Origin: an uncultured Fibrobacter sp.
GTDB taxonomy: Bacteria; Fibrobacterota; Fibrobacteria; Fibrobacterales; Fibrobacteraceae
Length of the DNA stretch: 50,842 nt
NCBI GenBank assembly: GCA_946186895.1
Contig: CAMHOW010000001.1
Location: 1-50,842, forward strand
Reading direction: 5' to 3'
Shown: positions 25,601-33,084 of the stretch, in pieces
Layout of the letters: every line of letters starts with the position of its first letter
Numbering within the stretch: the stretch's first letter is position 1
The notes under the pieces: generated by a model
Told to the model about the DNA's origin: nothing
Database searches by the model: none
Seen by the model: only the letters and a program-made list of their open reading frames with translations
Translations under genes and position numbers: made by a program

Positions 25601-26073
25601 ATTCTTACTACTACAGTGCCGTGTTCTTGGAAGGCTACCCCTACGTCCGCAACAACGAGAACTATACCCGTGCGGGCACCAAGACCGCCGTAGCCGAGCT
25701 CCACTACCTGTTCCCCATCTACGACGACTGGCGCAAGCGTCTCTGGATCTTTAGCACACGGGACCTTTACCTAGACGTGTTCACCCAAGCCGGCGCCGCC
25801 TGGAACGGAAAGTGGAACAATTCCGACGAGTTTACCAAGCACGGGTTCTGGGACCGCTCCGCCGGTTTTGGCATCCGCTGGTCCAACAAGCTTTTCGAAA
25901 GCATTCCCATAGACATGTCCCTCTCCTTTGCGAGAGCCCTAGACCGCATTGGCGAAGAAGACGGGAGCGGTTACAAGCTTAACCCCATCGATCTGCCTCT
26001 GATTCCCAAAAGGTTCGCACCGACGCGTATCCGTTTCAACCTAGGCATGGGCTTCTTGAACAGTTGGCAGTAA
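22612..26073 (+). CDS. Large outer-membrane protein: zincin-like, beta-propeller and barrel domains
   Basis: A signal peptide ends near residue 18. Residues about 30-290 resemble a gluzincin metallopeptidase: HEFSH at 119-123 and a second Glu in WFAEGTAQFE (Glu171). Residues 300-650 hold TolB/WD40-like repeats (FDPNGKFVVFARRE, VSPDGKRILFGFF, NETIVLASNRNGIFNL). After an acidic linker, residues 745-1153 look like a BamA/surface-antigen-type barrel, with many Tyr/Asn strands. The order peptidase-propeller-barrel in one 1153-aa chain suggests a surface-anchored protein handling peptide or protein substrates. It is flanked by lipoprotein genes. Catalytic activity is unproven. Confidence 0.8.
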   Translation: MFPYLRTLLFFSSAALAAGFYGNQSHIDWKTAGTDHFQFIYPAEYSDHASTVATYAEAVYDSVVIRYNKPLPRINAVLNNALYSNGAAIPAENSINLWLTNWDFKIRSSHGWVADVVTHEFSHLVSIESGSKLPPNLYGFQFGYTDYYNERVISDFATMVPFTLQPLWFAEGTAQFESSRMGFDAWDTHRDMLLRTAALNDDLMPLEYMHDFSDNSLEAELGPYTQGFSLVRYIAKHYGEDAIPKIWKELSTPYRVTLSGALQKVLGISETELYEAWKKEITEHYQAQKDSLGQIVEGTKITENAFWQDFPVVAGGNLYGVSNFGGPWFDGAVFKMPLEEAKADSGKAEPDTIAGIEIGDISIEVESDSSDSADTNLIDISDYAKTGFKAKKPWFDKGIDVYEDSVKGPILTYVSFKNKDKNGRSHFDIAVSDTNKNETFLTHLTDAIFPAFDPNGKFVVFARRETSSTRFVLSKVPFSADFSELTAEDPVDLFTPDSKFKYFNIYSPKVSPDGKRILFGFFDDVHRGMALVDSDGKNFKVVSDTLFDERDGNWIDNETIVLASNRNGIFNLIEKNLANGTERPLTNVTGGAFTPALGHDTLYFTQYDQDGFSLYKLPYHNATADSITRDSVVVSFRDSSVVVPDTLWTTCDPMDSLCTPEAVLAERDSSIQIEVRDTLKIKEPAPLTSPIILHGSPLKPEKKFVPLEERELAGAEKDYHPIPFIPLFVPILSFNENAPDLTVFGEGQRKAKLGLLAVLSDPLKKNVIQLGLLLELGKGIDYINADGLNPKQEKEFFASWLNKSTPLDLGLSYSYGNYTSKDTVRYEDVRAHNGDSLGFNHYAISQQAVVGTAGYSIFKSIDTLQVALSYDWEDFNLYEDDFSWTYHKRLSALVSLGLYGDHEGEDGSGISGQGNGFEIYYQYSNSDLYRPGTFAESFYVTSSGSIKPRYRNFNINQMGVNLYGSVQSPLTGARLAAGGKLNGIFNWSTDAKEDTLDSYYYSAVFLEGYPYVRNNENYTRAGTKTAVAELHYLFPIYDDWRKRLWIFSTRDLYLDVFTQAGAAWNGKWNNSDEFTKHGFWDRSAGFGIRWSNKLFESIPIDMSLSFARALDRIGEEDGSGYKLNPIDLPLIPKRFAPTRIRFNLGMGFLNSWQ

Positions 26074-26101
26074 AATCTCAAAAGCAGTTTGGAGAACCAA
26101 G

Positions 26102-27985
26102 ATGAAGAAAAAACTGTTATTGGCAACGGCAATCCTTAGCGCCCTCTGCTTGAGCGCCTGCGGCGGAGATTCAGGTTCTTCTGCAGAGGACTTTTCCAGT
26201 TCTTCCGGCCTCACCGAGGCAGAATTCGCCGCCCGCTGCAACGAGCTGTTCGACATAGACGAGAAAGCCCCTTGGTCCACCAGCCTCGACCGCAATGACT
26301 TTATAGCCGAACACATCTGCGATCAGCTTACCGAATATATGGCTTACAAGCTGTCGTTCTATGCAAGATGTACTTCGGCGGAATACGACAAGACCAAGAA
26401 TCGCTACAACATCAAGATCATTACCGAACAGAAATACTTGAACATCTGGGCCCAAATCTCGGGGTGCACGTACAAACTGGGAACCGACGGAGATTTGGCC
26501 CCTATGGTCGCAGATGCGAATGAGCGAGATCTTGACGATTGCCTTTGCAAAGTCGAAGACGGGAACACCCTTTACCGCGACATTGTTTCAAAGATTCAAC
26601 AAGAATCTTCAAGTTCAACTACAGAGGTCTCGTCTTCAGAATCTTCAAGCGACAGTCCGAATTCCCAAGACAGCCACACGACAAATCCCAAGGGAATCAT
26701 AAAGACCTGCGAAGAATGCAATGCCTTCGTGGATTCCCGAGACGGCAACATCTACCGCGTCACAGAAATTGATGGCATGGTCTGGATGTCCGAAGACCTA
26801 CGCTACTACGACCCGGAATTGCAACTCGCTTACTACATCAAGTGCAATAAGAAGGACAACTGCAAGGAAACCGGCTATCTGTATTCCTTTGCTGCTGCCA
26901 TGGATGACACGGACTGCATGCTTTGGAAATCATGCGGCACAAAAATAAAATACCCCCACAGAGGCGTATGCCCCAAGGGATTCCATATACCCGAACACAG
27001 GGAATGGCAAAAGCTTTACGACTATATCAATGTAAACAGGAACAACGAGACCTATTTCAACAACGAAGTCTATATGAGGGCTGTCGAGGGTTGGGACTAC
27101 CCAGGCTACGACACCTACGGATTCTCTGCCGTGCCCACAGGAGAATTCAACCACGACTACACCAGGATGGACGGGTACGCCCGCTACTGGACCTCTACAG
27201 AATACGATATCCAAAGCGCCTACGAATGGTACCTGGGCGATTTGAAAGGATTGAAGACCCAAACCTATCAGAAAGATTACGGATACGCCATCCGCTGCGT
27301 TGCCGACGGCACGGTAAAACTGACCGAAGTGAAGGAATGGAAACACTCCTCAGGTCCGTCTAATTCCTCAGAATCCTCGTCGTCATTTTCTTTGCAAGGG
27401 TCCTCTAGTTCTTCAGAAACTCTATCCTCATCTTCCCAAGAGCAGTCCTCTTCTAGCAAGATTTACACCTATGATCACGAAATCACAAAGGCAACTGATT
27501 GCGAGGACTGCAATGCCTTTACAGACACACGCGATGGCATGACCTACCGGGTTGCAAAAATCGCAGGACTAATTTGGATGGTCGACGACCTTCGATTCGG
27601 CGGGCCACTAGAACAGTATCCAGACGGAATCAAGTGCCCCGACGAAGACAACTGCGTACAAAGAGGACGCCTATACACCTTTGATGCGGCCAACCTGGCC
27701 TGCCCGGAAGGTTGGACGTTGCCCTCCAACGAGCAAATGGGCGATCTATTTGGCGAGAACACGGCGGATTTCAACATTGAGCCCACCGGAGAATGGGGCG
27801 GTTCCTATAAAGGCGATACGTACGCCCGATACTGGACGTCAACAAGCGCAACCAATGCTGATGCCTACATGTGGTATGTCTCCTCGAACGGAGAAAGCAA
27901 AAATCAGACCTACCTAAAGAGCTATGGCTACGCCGTCCGCTGCGTAGCAACGGCCAACGTTCTTCTAGATGCCGTAAAGCAATAA
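26102..27985 (+). CDS. Lipoprotein with two FISUMP domains
   Basis: Signal peptide with lipobox LSAC (Cys20), a 160-residue unassigned region, then two FISUMP domains separated by Ser-rich linkers. Domain 1 (about 195-400) has DSRDGNIYRVTEIDGMVWMS, CPKGFHIPEHREW, YGFSAVPTGEF, YARYWTSTE and YAIRCV; domain 2 (about 460-620) repeats DTRDGMTYRVAKIAGLIWM, CPEGWTLPS, YARYWTST and YAVRCV. FISUMP (TIGR02145) is abundant in Fibrobacter and of unknown function, probably a surface binding module. GGAG lies upstream of the ATG. It starts 28 bases after the 1153-aa protein gene. Confidence 0.92.
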   Translation: MKKKLLLATAILSALCLSACGGDSGSSAEDFSSSSGLTEAEFAARCNELFDIDEKAPWSTSLDRNDFIAEHICDQLTEYMAYKLSFYARCTSAEYDKTKNRYNIKIITEQKYLNIWAQISGCTYKLGTDGDLAPMVADANERDLDDCLCKVEDGNTLYRDIVSKIQQESSSSTTEVSSSESSSDSPNSQDSHTTNPKGIIKTCEECNAFVDSRDGNIYRVTEIDGMVWMSEDLRYYDPELQLAYYIKCNKKDNCKETGYLYSFAAAMDDTDCMLWKSCGTKIKYPHRGVCPKGFHIPEHREWQKLYDYINVNRNNETYFNNEVYMRAVEGWDYPGYDTYGFSAVPTGEFNHDYTRMDGYARYWTSTEYDIQSAYEWYLGDLKGLKTQTYQKDYGYAIRCVADGTVKLTEVKEWKHSSGPSNSSESSSSFSLQGSSSSSETLSSSSQEQSSSSKIYTYDHEITKATDCEDCNAFTDTRDGMTYRVAKIAGLIWMVDDLRFGGPLEQYPDGIKCPDEDNCVQRGRLYTFDAANLACPEGWTLPSNEQMGDLFGENTADFNIEPTGEWGGSYKGDTYARYWTSTSATNADAYMWYVSSNGESKNQTYLKSYGYAVRCVATANVLLDAVKQ

Positions 27986-28031
27986 ATTCAGCGCAACCTG
28001 CGACAAATACTGCCTTTTTGTACACTATTTC

Positions 28032-28077
28032 CTAAAATGACACGTTTTGTCATGCCATTTTAGTTATATTAGTGCAC
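28032..28077 (+). promoter_or_regulatory. radA promoter with nested palindrome, likely leaderless
   Basis: CTAAAATG (28032-28039) pairs with CATTTTAG (28056-28063), and inside ATGACA (28037-28042) pairs with TGTCAT (28048-28053). The palindrome covers the -35 position of a TATATT box (28065-28070) that lies seven bases before the radA ATG. This looks like a repressor site; the regulator is unknown. Confidence 0.5.
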
Positions 28078-29472
28078 ATGGTAGCAGTATCTAAAACAAA
28101 GTCGAAAAAAGAGTTGGTGTACCTTTGCACCGAATGTGGCAACACCACCCCCAAATGGGCAGGCAAGTGCCCGTTTTGTGGAGCCTGGAGCACCCTGAAA
28201 GAACACTCCGTCGAAATTACGCCGGAGGGCGTCCGGTCTTCCCGCGGGCTGGGCGGCCCCGTACACCAGGTGGTGGCCCTGAAAGACGTGGCCGCCGAAG
28301 ACACCCGGCGGCTCAGCACCGCCAACAGCGAGCTAGACCGAGTACTGGGGGGCGGCTTCGCGCCGGGTTCCCTAGTGCTAATCGGCGGCGACCCGGGCAT
28401 CGGCAAGTCTACTCTGGTGCTTTCCACCCTGGCGGTGATGAACGCCGCCGGAGTCAAGAGTCTTTATGTAAGCGGCGAAGAGAGTGCCGTCCAGGTGAAG
28501 CTCCGCAGCGAGCGTCTGAACGTGGCCGGTAGCGACATGCTGCTACTCTGCGAAACCAGCCTAGAAAAGATTATAGAAGAAGCCAACAAGCAGAAGCCCC
28601 AGATTCTGGTCATCGACTCCATCCAGACGGTCTACAAGCAAGACCTCTCGGGCACACCGGGTTCCATGTCCCAGCTTCGAGAATGTACTCTGGATCTGAT
28701 GGTCTTCGCCAAGAACACGGGCTGCATTACCGTGCTCATCGGACATGTCACCAAAGACGGCCAGATTGCAGGCCCCCGCATTTTGGAACACATGGTAGAT
28801 ACCGTCATCTACTTCGAGGGCGACCGGAATCACCAATACCGCATTATCCGTTCCATCAAGAACCGCTTCGGCGCTACCGACGAAATCGGCGTACTTGAAA
28901 TGACGGGCCACGGCCTCACTCCCGTGCTGAACCCGAGCCTCGTGTTCCTGCAGCAGGGGACTCCCCCCACTCCCGGAAACGTGGTGTGCTGCACTATGGA
29001 AGGTACCCGTGCCATGCTTTTCGAGACACAGGCCCTAGTAAGCCAGACTAACTTCGCCGTTCCCCAGCGGGTAGCGGCAGGCATCGACCCCAAGCGGCTC
29101 ACCATCATCCTCGCCCTGCTAGAGAAATTCGGCGGTATTTCCATCGGGGCCTCCGACGTGTTCGCAAGCATCGCAGGCGGCATGAAGGTGAACGACACTT
29201 CTTCGGACTTGGCGCTAGCCCTGGCTATCGCCAGCAACCACCTAGGCATTCCCATACCGCGGGAGACCATCGCCATGGGAGAACTAGGGCTCTCCGGAGA
29301 GGTACGTTCCGTCCACCTACTAGAGCAGCGGCTCAAGGAGGCCCGGCGCCTCGGGATTACCCAAGCCCTGATTCCCGGAAACGGAAAACTCCCCGAAAGC
29401 ATTCAGGGAGTAGAAATCGTGAGGATAAGCACCATCGCCGACGCCGTCAAGTGGGTTATGGATCGCAAATAG
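28078..29472 (+). CDS. radA: DNA repair protein RadA (Sms)
   Basis: RecA-like ATPase that helps branch migration of recombination intermediates. The N-terminal zinc finger is C-x2-C...C-x2-C (CTECG and CPFCG); Walker A is GGDPGIGKST; the RadA-specific KNRFG motif is in IKNRFGATDEIG; the C-terminal Lon-like domain has MKVNDTSSDLALALAIAS. Full-length at 464 aa. The ATG at 28078 lies seven bases after a TATATT box; a GTG two codons earlier is the alternative start. A double palindrome covers the -35 region, implying a dedicated regulator. Confidence 0.95.
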   Translation: MVAVSKTKSKKELVYLCTECGNTTPKWAGKCPFCGAWSTLKEHSVEITPEGVRSSRGLGGPVHQVVALKDVAAEDTRRLSTANSELDRVLGGGFAPGSLVLIGGDPGIGKSTLVLSTLAVMNAAGVKSLYVSGEESAVQVKLRSERLNVAGSDMLLLCETSLEKIIEEANKQKPQILVIDSIQTVYKQDLSGTPGSMSQLRECTLDLMVFAKNTGCITVLIGHVTKDGQIAGPRILEHMVDTVIYFEGDRNHQYRIIRSIKNRFGATDEIGVLEMTGHGLTPVLNPSLVFLQQGTPPTPGNVVCCTMEGTRAMLFETQALVSQTNFAVPQRVAAGIDPKRLTIILALLEKFGGISIGASDVFASIAGGMKVNDTSSDLALALAIASNHLGIPIPRETIAMGELGLSGEVRSVHLLEQRLKEARRLGITQALIPGNGKLPESIQGVEIVRISTIADAVKWVMDRK

Positions 29473-29511
29473 ACGCCAGGCGCCTAACAGTGCCATCGCC
29501 GACGCGCGGGT

Positions 29512-30072
29512 CTATTCCTTAGGCTTAGAAACCACGGGGCGCAGGCGCTTGCCGCAGAGGGTAACCACAATACCCGCCTGAGCGAACATGTAGTAGGCCG
29601 TATCGCGGCTATTGTTCAACGTAGACTTCGGATCGTAATCGTCCTTAGTCACGAACACCTCGGCCACACCCGAAAGGCTCACGTCCAAAGCGCAGCGCTC
29701 GCAGGGGAAACCGATCACGTATAGCTTGGAGCCAGGGGGAACTTTCCCGCGGGCGTAATGCAGGGCGTTGATTTCGGCATGGACCATAAAGGGGTACTTG
29801 TTGGCCTCGAACTCGTGATGGCTCAGCAGTTCGCCGGAGTCTGCATCCAGAATGTCATAAGCCAATTTCTGCTTTTCGCGAGTGTAAGGCACAGTCTCGT
29901 CGTCAAAGCCCGCCGGGGCCCCGTTGTATCCGGTACTGATAACGCGACCCTCGGCAGAGACGAGTACCGCCCCCATCTGGGTATTCTGATCCTTGGAAAG
30001 ACGTGCCTGTGCGCACATCATCTGGGTATATACTTCATCACGAAGCTTGCTGCGTGTAGAGGAATTGTTCAT
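29512..30072 (-). CDS. Deoxycytidylate (dCMP) deaminase family protein
   Basis: Zinc-dependent deaminase predicted to turn dCMP into dUMP for thymidylate synthesis. The zinc site is HAEINAL (His plus catalytic Glu) and PCERC; the substrate-side segment is STGYNGAPAGF. At 186 aa it is slightly long for the family. The gene is convergent with radA across 39 bases. It has no Shine-Dalgarno, but TATATT (30085-30080) ends seven bases before the ATG at 30072, so a leaderless transcript is likely. ComE-type deaminases share these motifs, but the length and context fit dCMP deaminase. Confidence 0.88.
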   Translation of the reverse strand: MNNSSTRSKLRDEVYTQMMCAQARLSKDQNTQMGAVLVSAEGRVISTGYNGAPAGFDDETVPYTREKQKLAYDILDADSGELLSHHEFEANKYPFMVHAEINALHYARGKVPPGSKLYVIGFPCERCALDVSLSGVAEVFVTKDDYDPKSTLNNSRDTAYYMFAQAGIVVTLCGKRLRPVVSKPKE

Positions 30073-30085
30073 GGTAAGGAATATA
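30073..30085 (-). promoter_or_regulatory. -10-like box 7 nt before the dCMP deaminase start
   Basis: TATATT on the minus strand (30085-30080), then seven bases, then ATG. No ribosome site is seen in the gap. Confidence 0.4.
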
Positions 30086-30089
30086 GTAT

Positions 30090-31211
30090 TTACTTTTCTG
30101 AATTATCAAATGCTTCGGCCTCTTCGGGCTCCTCCACGGTCCAGTCGCGGATCCGCTGGGCCAAAGTCTTCTGGCCGTCCTTCTCCAGGGCATCGGAAAT
30201 TTCGTTCAGGTCCTCTGCATCTTGTACAGTAAGTTCCTTCTCAAACATATCCAGGTATTCTTCCAGCACGCCATAGGCCTTCAGGCTTACCAGCAACTGC
30301 ATGAATTCCATTTCCAGGCCATTCCCGCTACGGAAACGGGCGTACTCCTGCAACAGGCTCGTAGCCTCGCTTGCAGAGACAAACGCACAGAGGCGCCCTA
30401 GGTTCACCACCTTCGGGAACTTCTCGTACAGAGTATGGGCCATCTTGATACAGTCAGACTTACGGCCTTCCCTGTCAGCGATGGCCGCCTGCAGATCCAG
30501 ATAAGCTTCCTCGTCTTCGGCACCGGGGTTGTTCACGTCACCAAGCCACTGCTTGGCCAATTCTAAGTTCCCTGCCATAAACTGGGCATTGGCAATGTCG
30601 ATAAGCGTGGCGTTGCTCTTGTCAGGGTCCTTCAGCAGGGCTGCCTTGGCAAACATGGCCGCATCCTTAATGGAATCCGCCATGTCACAGATGGCATCCA
30701 GAATGTCTTCGCGGTTTCCCTGATCCACTTCAGTTACCGCCTCCAGAAGTTCCGCCAACAAGGCCTGGGCCCGCTCCTTGGGCAAGAACTCCTCCACACT
30801 CAGGAACACCACGGAGCGGCCTTCGCCACCCACGTGCCTCAGCGCAAGATCGTGAACCAAGTCCGCCACGTAATCCTTGTCGGTGTACTGAGAGGCCAAC
30901 TCCACAAAGAAGGTTCCCGCATCGTAGAAGAGGGCGTCCCAACCTTCCTTCTCCTCGTCGGTGTCGGCCTTGAAGGCGATAAAGTCCGCCCGCAAGGTCC
31001 AAGCCAAAAGTTCCAACTGTTCCCGTGGGTCCTTGAAGGTCTCAATGTCGTCAAGACCGTCCGCCAGCATTTCGTACAAGTCTTCAGGGCGGTTCAGCAA
31101 ACGGCTCTGGCCGTTCACCACCTGAACAAGGTTTTCACGCAGGCGCTGTTCCCTGCTGCGGTTAGACTGCGCAAGGGCAGCTGTCTTAAAAACTTTTTTC
31201 TTCTTTGCCAT
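30090..31211 (-). CDS. Helical TPR-like cytoplasmic protein, unassigned
   Basis: 374 aa with a basic start (MAKKKKVFKTAALAQSNRSR), no signal peptide and an acidic, mostly helical body. Leu/Ala-rich repeats such as NATLIDIANAQFMAGNLELAKQW (cited in part) and EEAYLDLQAAIADREGRKSD suggest degenerate TPRs, but no named family was recognised. The longer ORF to 31358 overlaps the TPR gene, so MAKKKK at 31211 is preferred; TACATT lies seven bases upstream of that ATG. It is the last gene before the dCMP deaminase and directly follows the TonB/TPR cluster, so it may belong to that transcript. Confidence 0.65.
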   Translation of the reverse strand: MAKKKKVFKTAALAQSNRSREQRLRENLVQVVNGQSRLLNRPEDLYEMLADGLDDIETFKDPREQLELLAWTLRADFIAFKADTDEEKEGWDALFYDAGTFFVELASQYTDKDYVADLVHDLALRHVGGEGRSVVFLSVEEFLPKERAQALLAELLEAVTEVDQGNREDILDAICDMADSIKDAAMFAKAALLKDPDKSNATLIDIANAQFMAGNLELAKQWLGDVNNPGAEDEEAYLDLQAAIADREGRKSDCIKMAHTLYEKFPKVVNLGRLCAFVSASEATSLLQEYARFRSGNGLEMEFMQLLVSLKAYGVLEEYLDMFEKELTVQDAEDLNEISDALEKDGQKTLAQRIRDWTVEEPEEAEAFDNSEK

Positions 31212-31224
31212 ATGGATAAATGTA
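31212..31224 (-). promoter_or_regulatory. -10-like box 7 nt before a start codon
   Basis: TACATT on the minus strand (31224-31219) followed by seven bases and the ATG at 31211. Confidence 0.3.
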
Positions 31225-31242
31225 GAAAAGGATAGCAGGAAC

Positions 31243-32256
31243 TTATTTCTTTTCCCGGATACGCTTGTACAGGCTTTCGGCCTTTTCGGTGTCACCCATG
31301 TTAGAATACACGTGGCCCACGTTCTCGGCGCCGATGCGGCCTTGAGAACTACCCGCAAGCCAGGCCTTCATGTAGCATTCGAAGGCTTCGTCGTATCGTT
31401 TCTGGTTAAAATAAATCTGTCCCAAATCCAGGTTCAGGTCGCCCTTGCCCTTCTTGTGGCGGAGGCCTTCTTCCAGGGTGAAAATGGCCATCCAGGGCGA
31501 ATTGTTCTGCACATACATCTGGGCTAGGTAACGTCTGGCAGAAACGTTTTCTGGGTCCATCAGCAGACCGTTTTCCATTTCGTTCAGGGAAAGCCTGGTG
31601 GAGTCCATGCTGCGGTAGTAATAGGCCAGCGTAAAGTGGACATCGGCGCCGGCGGTGGCAGTCATCTGCAGAGCGTTCTGCAGGGTCTTGATGGCGTATT
31701 CGTAATCGCCCAGTTTCTCGTAAACTTCAGCAAGTCCGTACCAAGCGTCCATGCGGTCGGGGTTCAGCTGCAAAGCCCGCTCAAAGTTTTTCTGGGCCAA
31801 GGTCCAGTCCCGACCCTTCAGGTAGCATTCCGCCAAGGCAAAATGCACATGATCCGACTCCACCCCAAGTTCAATGGCGCGGTTATAAGACGCGATGGCC
31901 TGCCCAACATCACCATTCAGGTAATAAAGGTCGCCCATGAGCATCCAAGCCTTTTCGAAAGTGGGCAAGAGTTCCACGGTACGCTTATAGGCCACCAGGG
32001 CCACCTGCTTACGGTCCAGCTGGACCATGGCGTTGCCCAAGTTGAACCAGGCGAAGGGTTCGTAACGGCCCTCGTCAATAGCAGCACGGTAAAGGGGCAC
32101 TGCCTCCTTGAACTTGCCCTGGTCATAAAGCTCATTGGCCTTGAAGAAATAATCTTCGGCAGCAAAGAGCGAAGTCGCGCACAGAATTATAAGCAGAAGC
32201 GTGATTGCCACGCCTCTACGAGGCTCGCAATGACATGTAAAGACCTTACTTAACAA
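31243..32256 (-). CDS. Secreted TPR protein of the TonB cluster
   Basis: Contains about seven tetratricopeptide units from residue 38 on, such as AWFNLGNAMVQLDRKQVALVAY and AWYGLAEVYEKLGDYEYAI (each typical of TPR helices). Exported: the hydrophobic core ITLLLIILCATSLFA is preceded by TCHCEPRRGVA, which is encoded by a CATTGCGAG palindrome (copy B). The repeat thus supplies the N-region of the signal peptide. A TPR gene after tonB is usual in TonB2-type clusters of other Gram-negatives, where it aids energy transduction. It overlaps tonB by 11 bases. Confidence 0.85.
   Translation of the reverse strand: MLSKVFTCHCEPRRGVAITLLLIILCATSLFAAEDYFFKANELYDQGKFKEAVPLYRAAIDEGRYEPFAWFNLGNAMVQLDRKQVALVAYKRTVELLPTFEKAWMLMGDLYYLNGDVGQAIASYNRAIELGVESDHVHFALAECYLKGRDWTLAQKNFERALQLNPDRMDAWYGLAEVYEKLGDYEYAIKTLQNALQMTATAGADVHFTLAYYYRSMDSTRLSLNEMENGLLMDPENVSARRYLAQMYVQNNSPWMAIFTLEEGLRHKKGKGDLNLDLGQIYFNQKRYDEAFECYMKAWLAGSSQGRIGAENVGHVYSNMGDTEKAESLYKRIREKK
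32203..32234 (-). repeat. CATTGCGAG palindromic element, copy B, in the TPR gene signal sequence
   Basis: Read on the minus strand: CATTGCGAG, inner hairpin CCTC-gta-GAGG, then CGTGGCAATC. Translated as CHCEPRRGVAIT at the N-terminus of the TPR protein. Confidence 0.85.
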
Positions 32257-32887
32257 AGCGGAACTCCTTCGTGGCCTTCTGCGCCACAGGATATCCGCCC
32301 AGCTTGGCGGGTGCGAACTTCCATTGCCGTACAGCCTTCAGGGCTTCGGTATCGAAGCCGTAGCCTGCGGGGTCCTGGCTCATGATACTTGCCTGGGCCA
32401 CGTCCCCGTAAACGTCGATAACAATATAGACCTTCACGTATCCCGAGAGTCCCAGCTTCTTCGCCTTTTCGGGGAAAGCGGGTTGCACCTCTTTCAGCAC
32501 CTGGGCCTGTTCATCCACCTCACCCGCCTCGTAGACCACGTTCTCCATAGAGCCCGTGCCAACGGCCACACCGTCACCTGCGGCGCCACGAGCCAAAGAC
32601 AAATCCATCTGGAAATTCTGACTGCGGGAAACACCCATGTTGGCCGAAATCTTGAAGGGGTTGGGATTCACGATAGTGCGAATGACTTTCTGCTTGACCT
32701 CGGGCTTCTTCTCGCTCACCAACACTTCCACCTCGGTAACCGTGTCCAGCTGCTTTTCCGTTCTTTTGCCCTTGTCAAAGAACAAGGCGTTCAGCACGGG
32801 CACCGCAAGGAAGAACACCGCGCTCACCACGAAGGAGAGCACGAAGGCTACCGGGAACCGGAAATATTTCGCTAGAAAGTCAAGCAT
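32246..32887 (-). CDS. tonB: TonB-family energy transducer
   Basis: Passes proton-motive force from ExbB/ExbD to outer-membrane receptors. One N-terminal transmembrane helix (residues 12-37), a short periplasmic linker with EKKPEVKQK instead of a long Pro-rich rod, and the C-terminal TonB domain (GLSGYVKVYIVIDVYGDV, then GFDTEALKAVRQWKFAPAKLGGYPV). At 213 aa it is compact, as in TonB2 proteins. Its start overlaps a 67-aa ORF by 8 bases. It is separated from exbD by a FISUMP gene and that ORF, which is unusual. Confidence 0.93.
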   Translation of the reverse strand: MLDFLAKYFRFPVAFVLSFVVSAVFFLAVPVLNALFFDKGKRTEKQLDTVTEVEVLVSEKKPEVKQKVIRTIVNPNPFKISANMGVSRSQNFQMDLSLARGAAGDGVAVGTGSMENVVYEAGEVDEQAQVLKEVQPAFPEKAKKLGLSGYVKVYIVIDVYGDVAQASIMSQDPAGYGFDTEALKAVRQWKFAPAKLGGYPVAQKATKEFRFVK

Positions 32888-33083
32888 GGTTCACTAATGT
32901 GAAGTGTGAGATGTGGAATGTGTAATTAGATTTTGAACCAGCTGTAGAAACAGATGTGCGAACATTAATTTCTATAGAATCGCCTGATATCGAATTTTTC
33001 TTCAAGTCCGCTCGAACCTGATCAAGCGTTAAAGCAAAAGAATGTATGGAAATTATTAGCAGAATGAATAATATTTTACGCAT
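32880..33083 (-). pseudogene. 67-aa secreted ORF, possibly a truncated gene
   Basis: Signal peptide MRKILFILLIISIHSFA is followed by LTLDQVRADLKKNSISGDS and a strand (IEINVRTSVS), then the frame runs out in FHISHFTLVNHA, which is encoded by the heptamer repeat before tonB. The mature part looks like the first 45 residues of a longer periplasmic protein (LolA-like in flavour), so a truncation is suspected. It starts one base after the FISUMP stop and overlaps tonB by 8 bases. A genuine small secreted protein cannot be excluded. Confidence 0.45.
32895..32922 (-). repeat. Four-copy heptamer (CACAYYY) before tonB
   Basis: Minus strand: CACATTC, CACATCT, CACACTT, CACATTA, ending seven bases before the tonB ATG. 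Same design as the run before rimM. Confidence 0.6.
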
Positions 33084-33084
33084 A

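Noticed and set aside
30090..31358. 422-aa version of the helical protein
   Set aside because: The extension overlaps the TPR gene and lacks a start signal; MAKKKK at 31211 is preferred.
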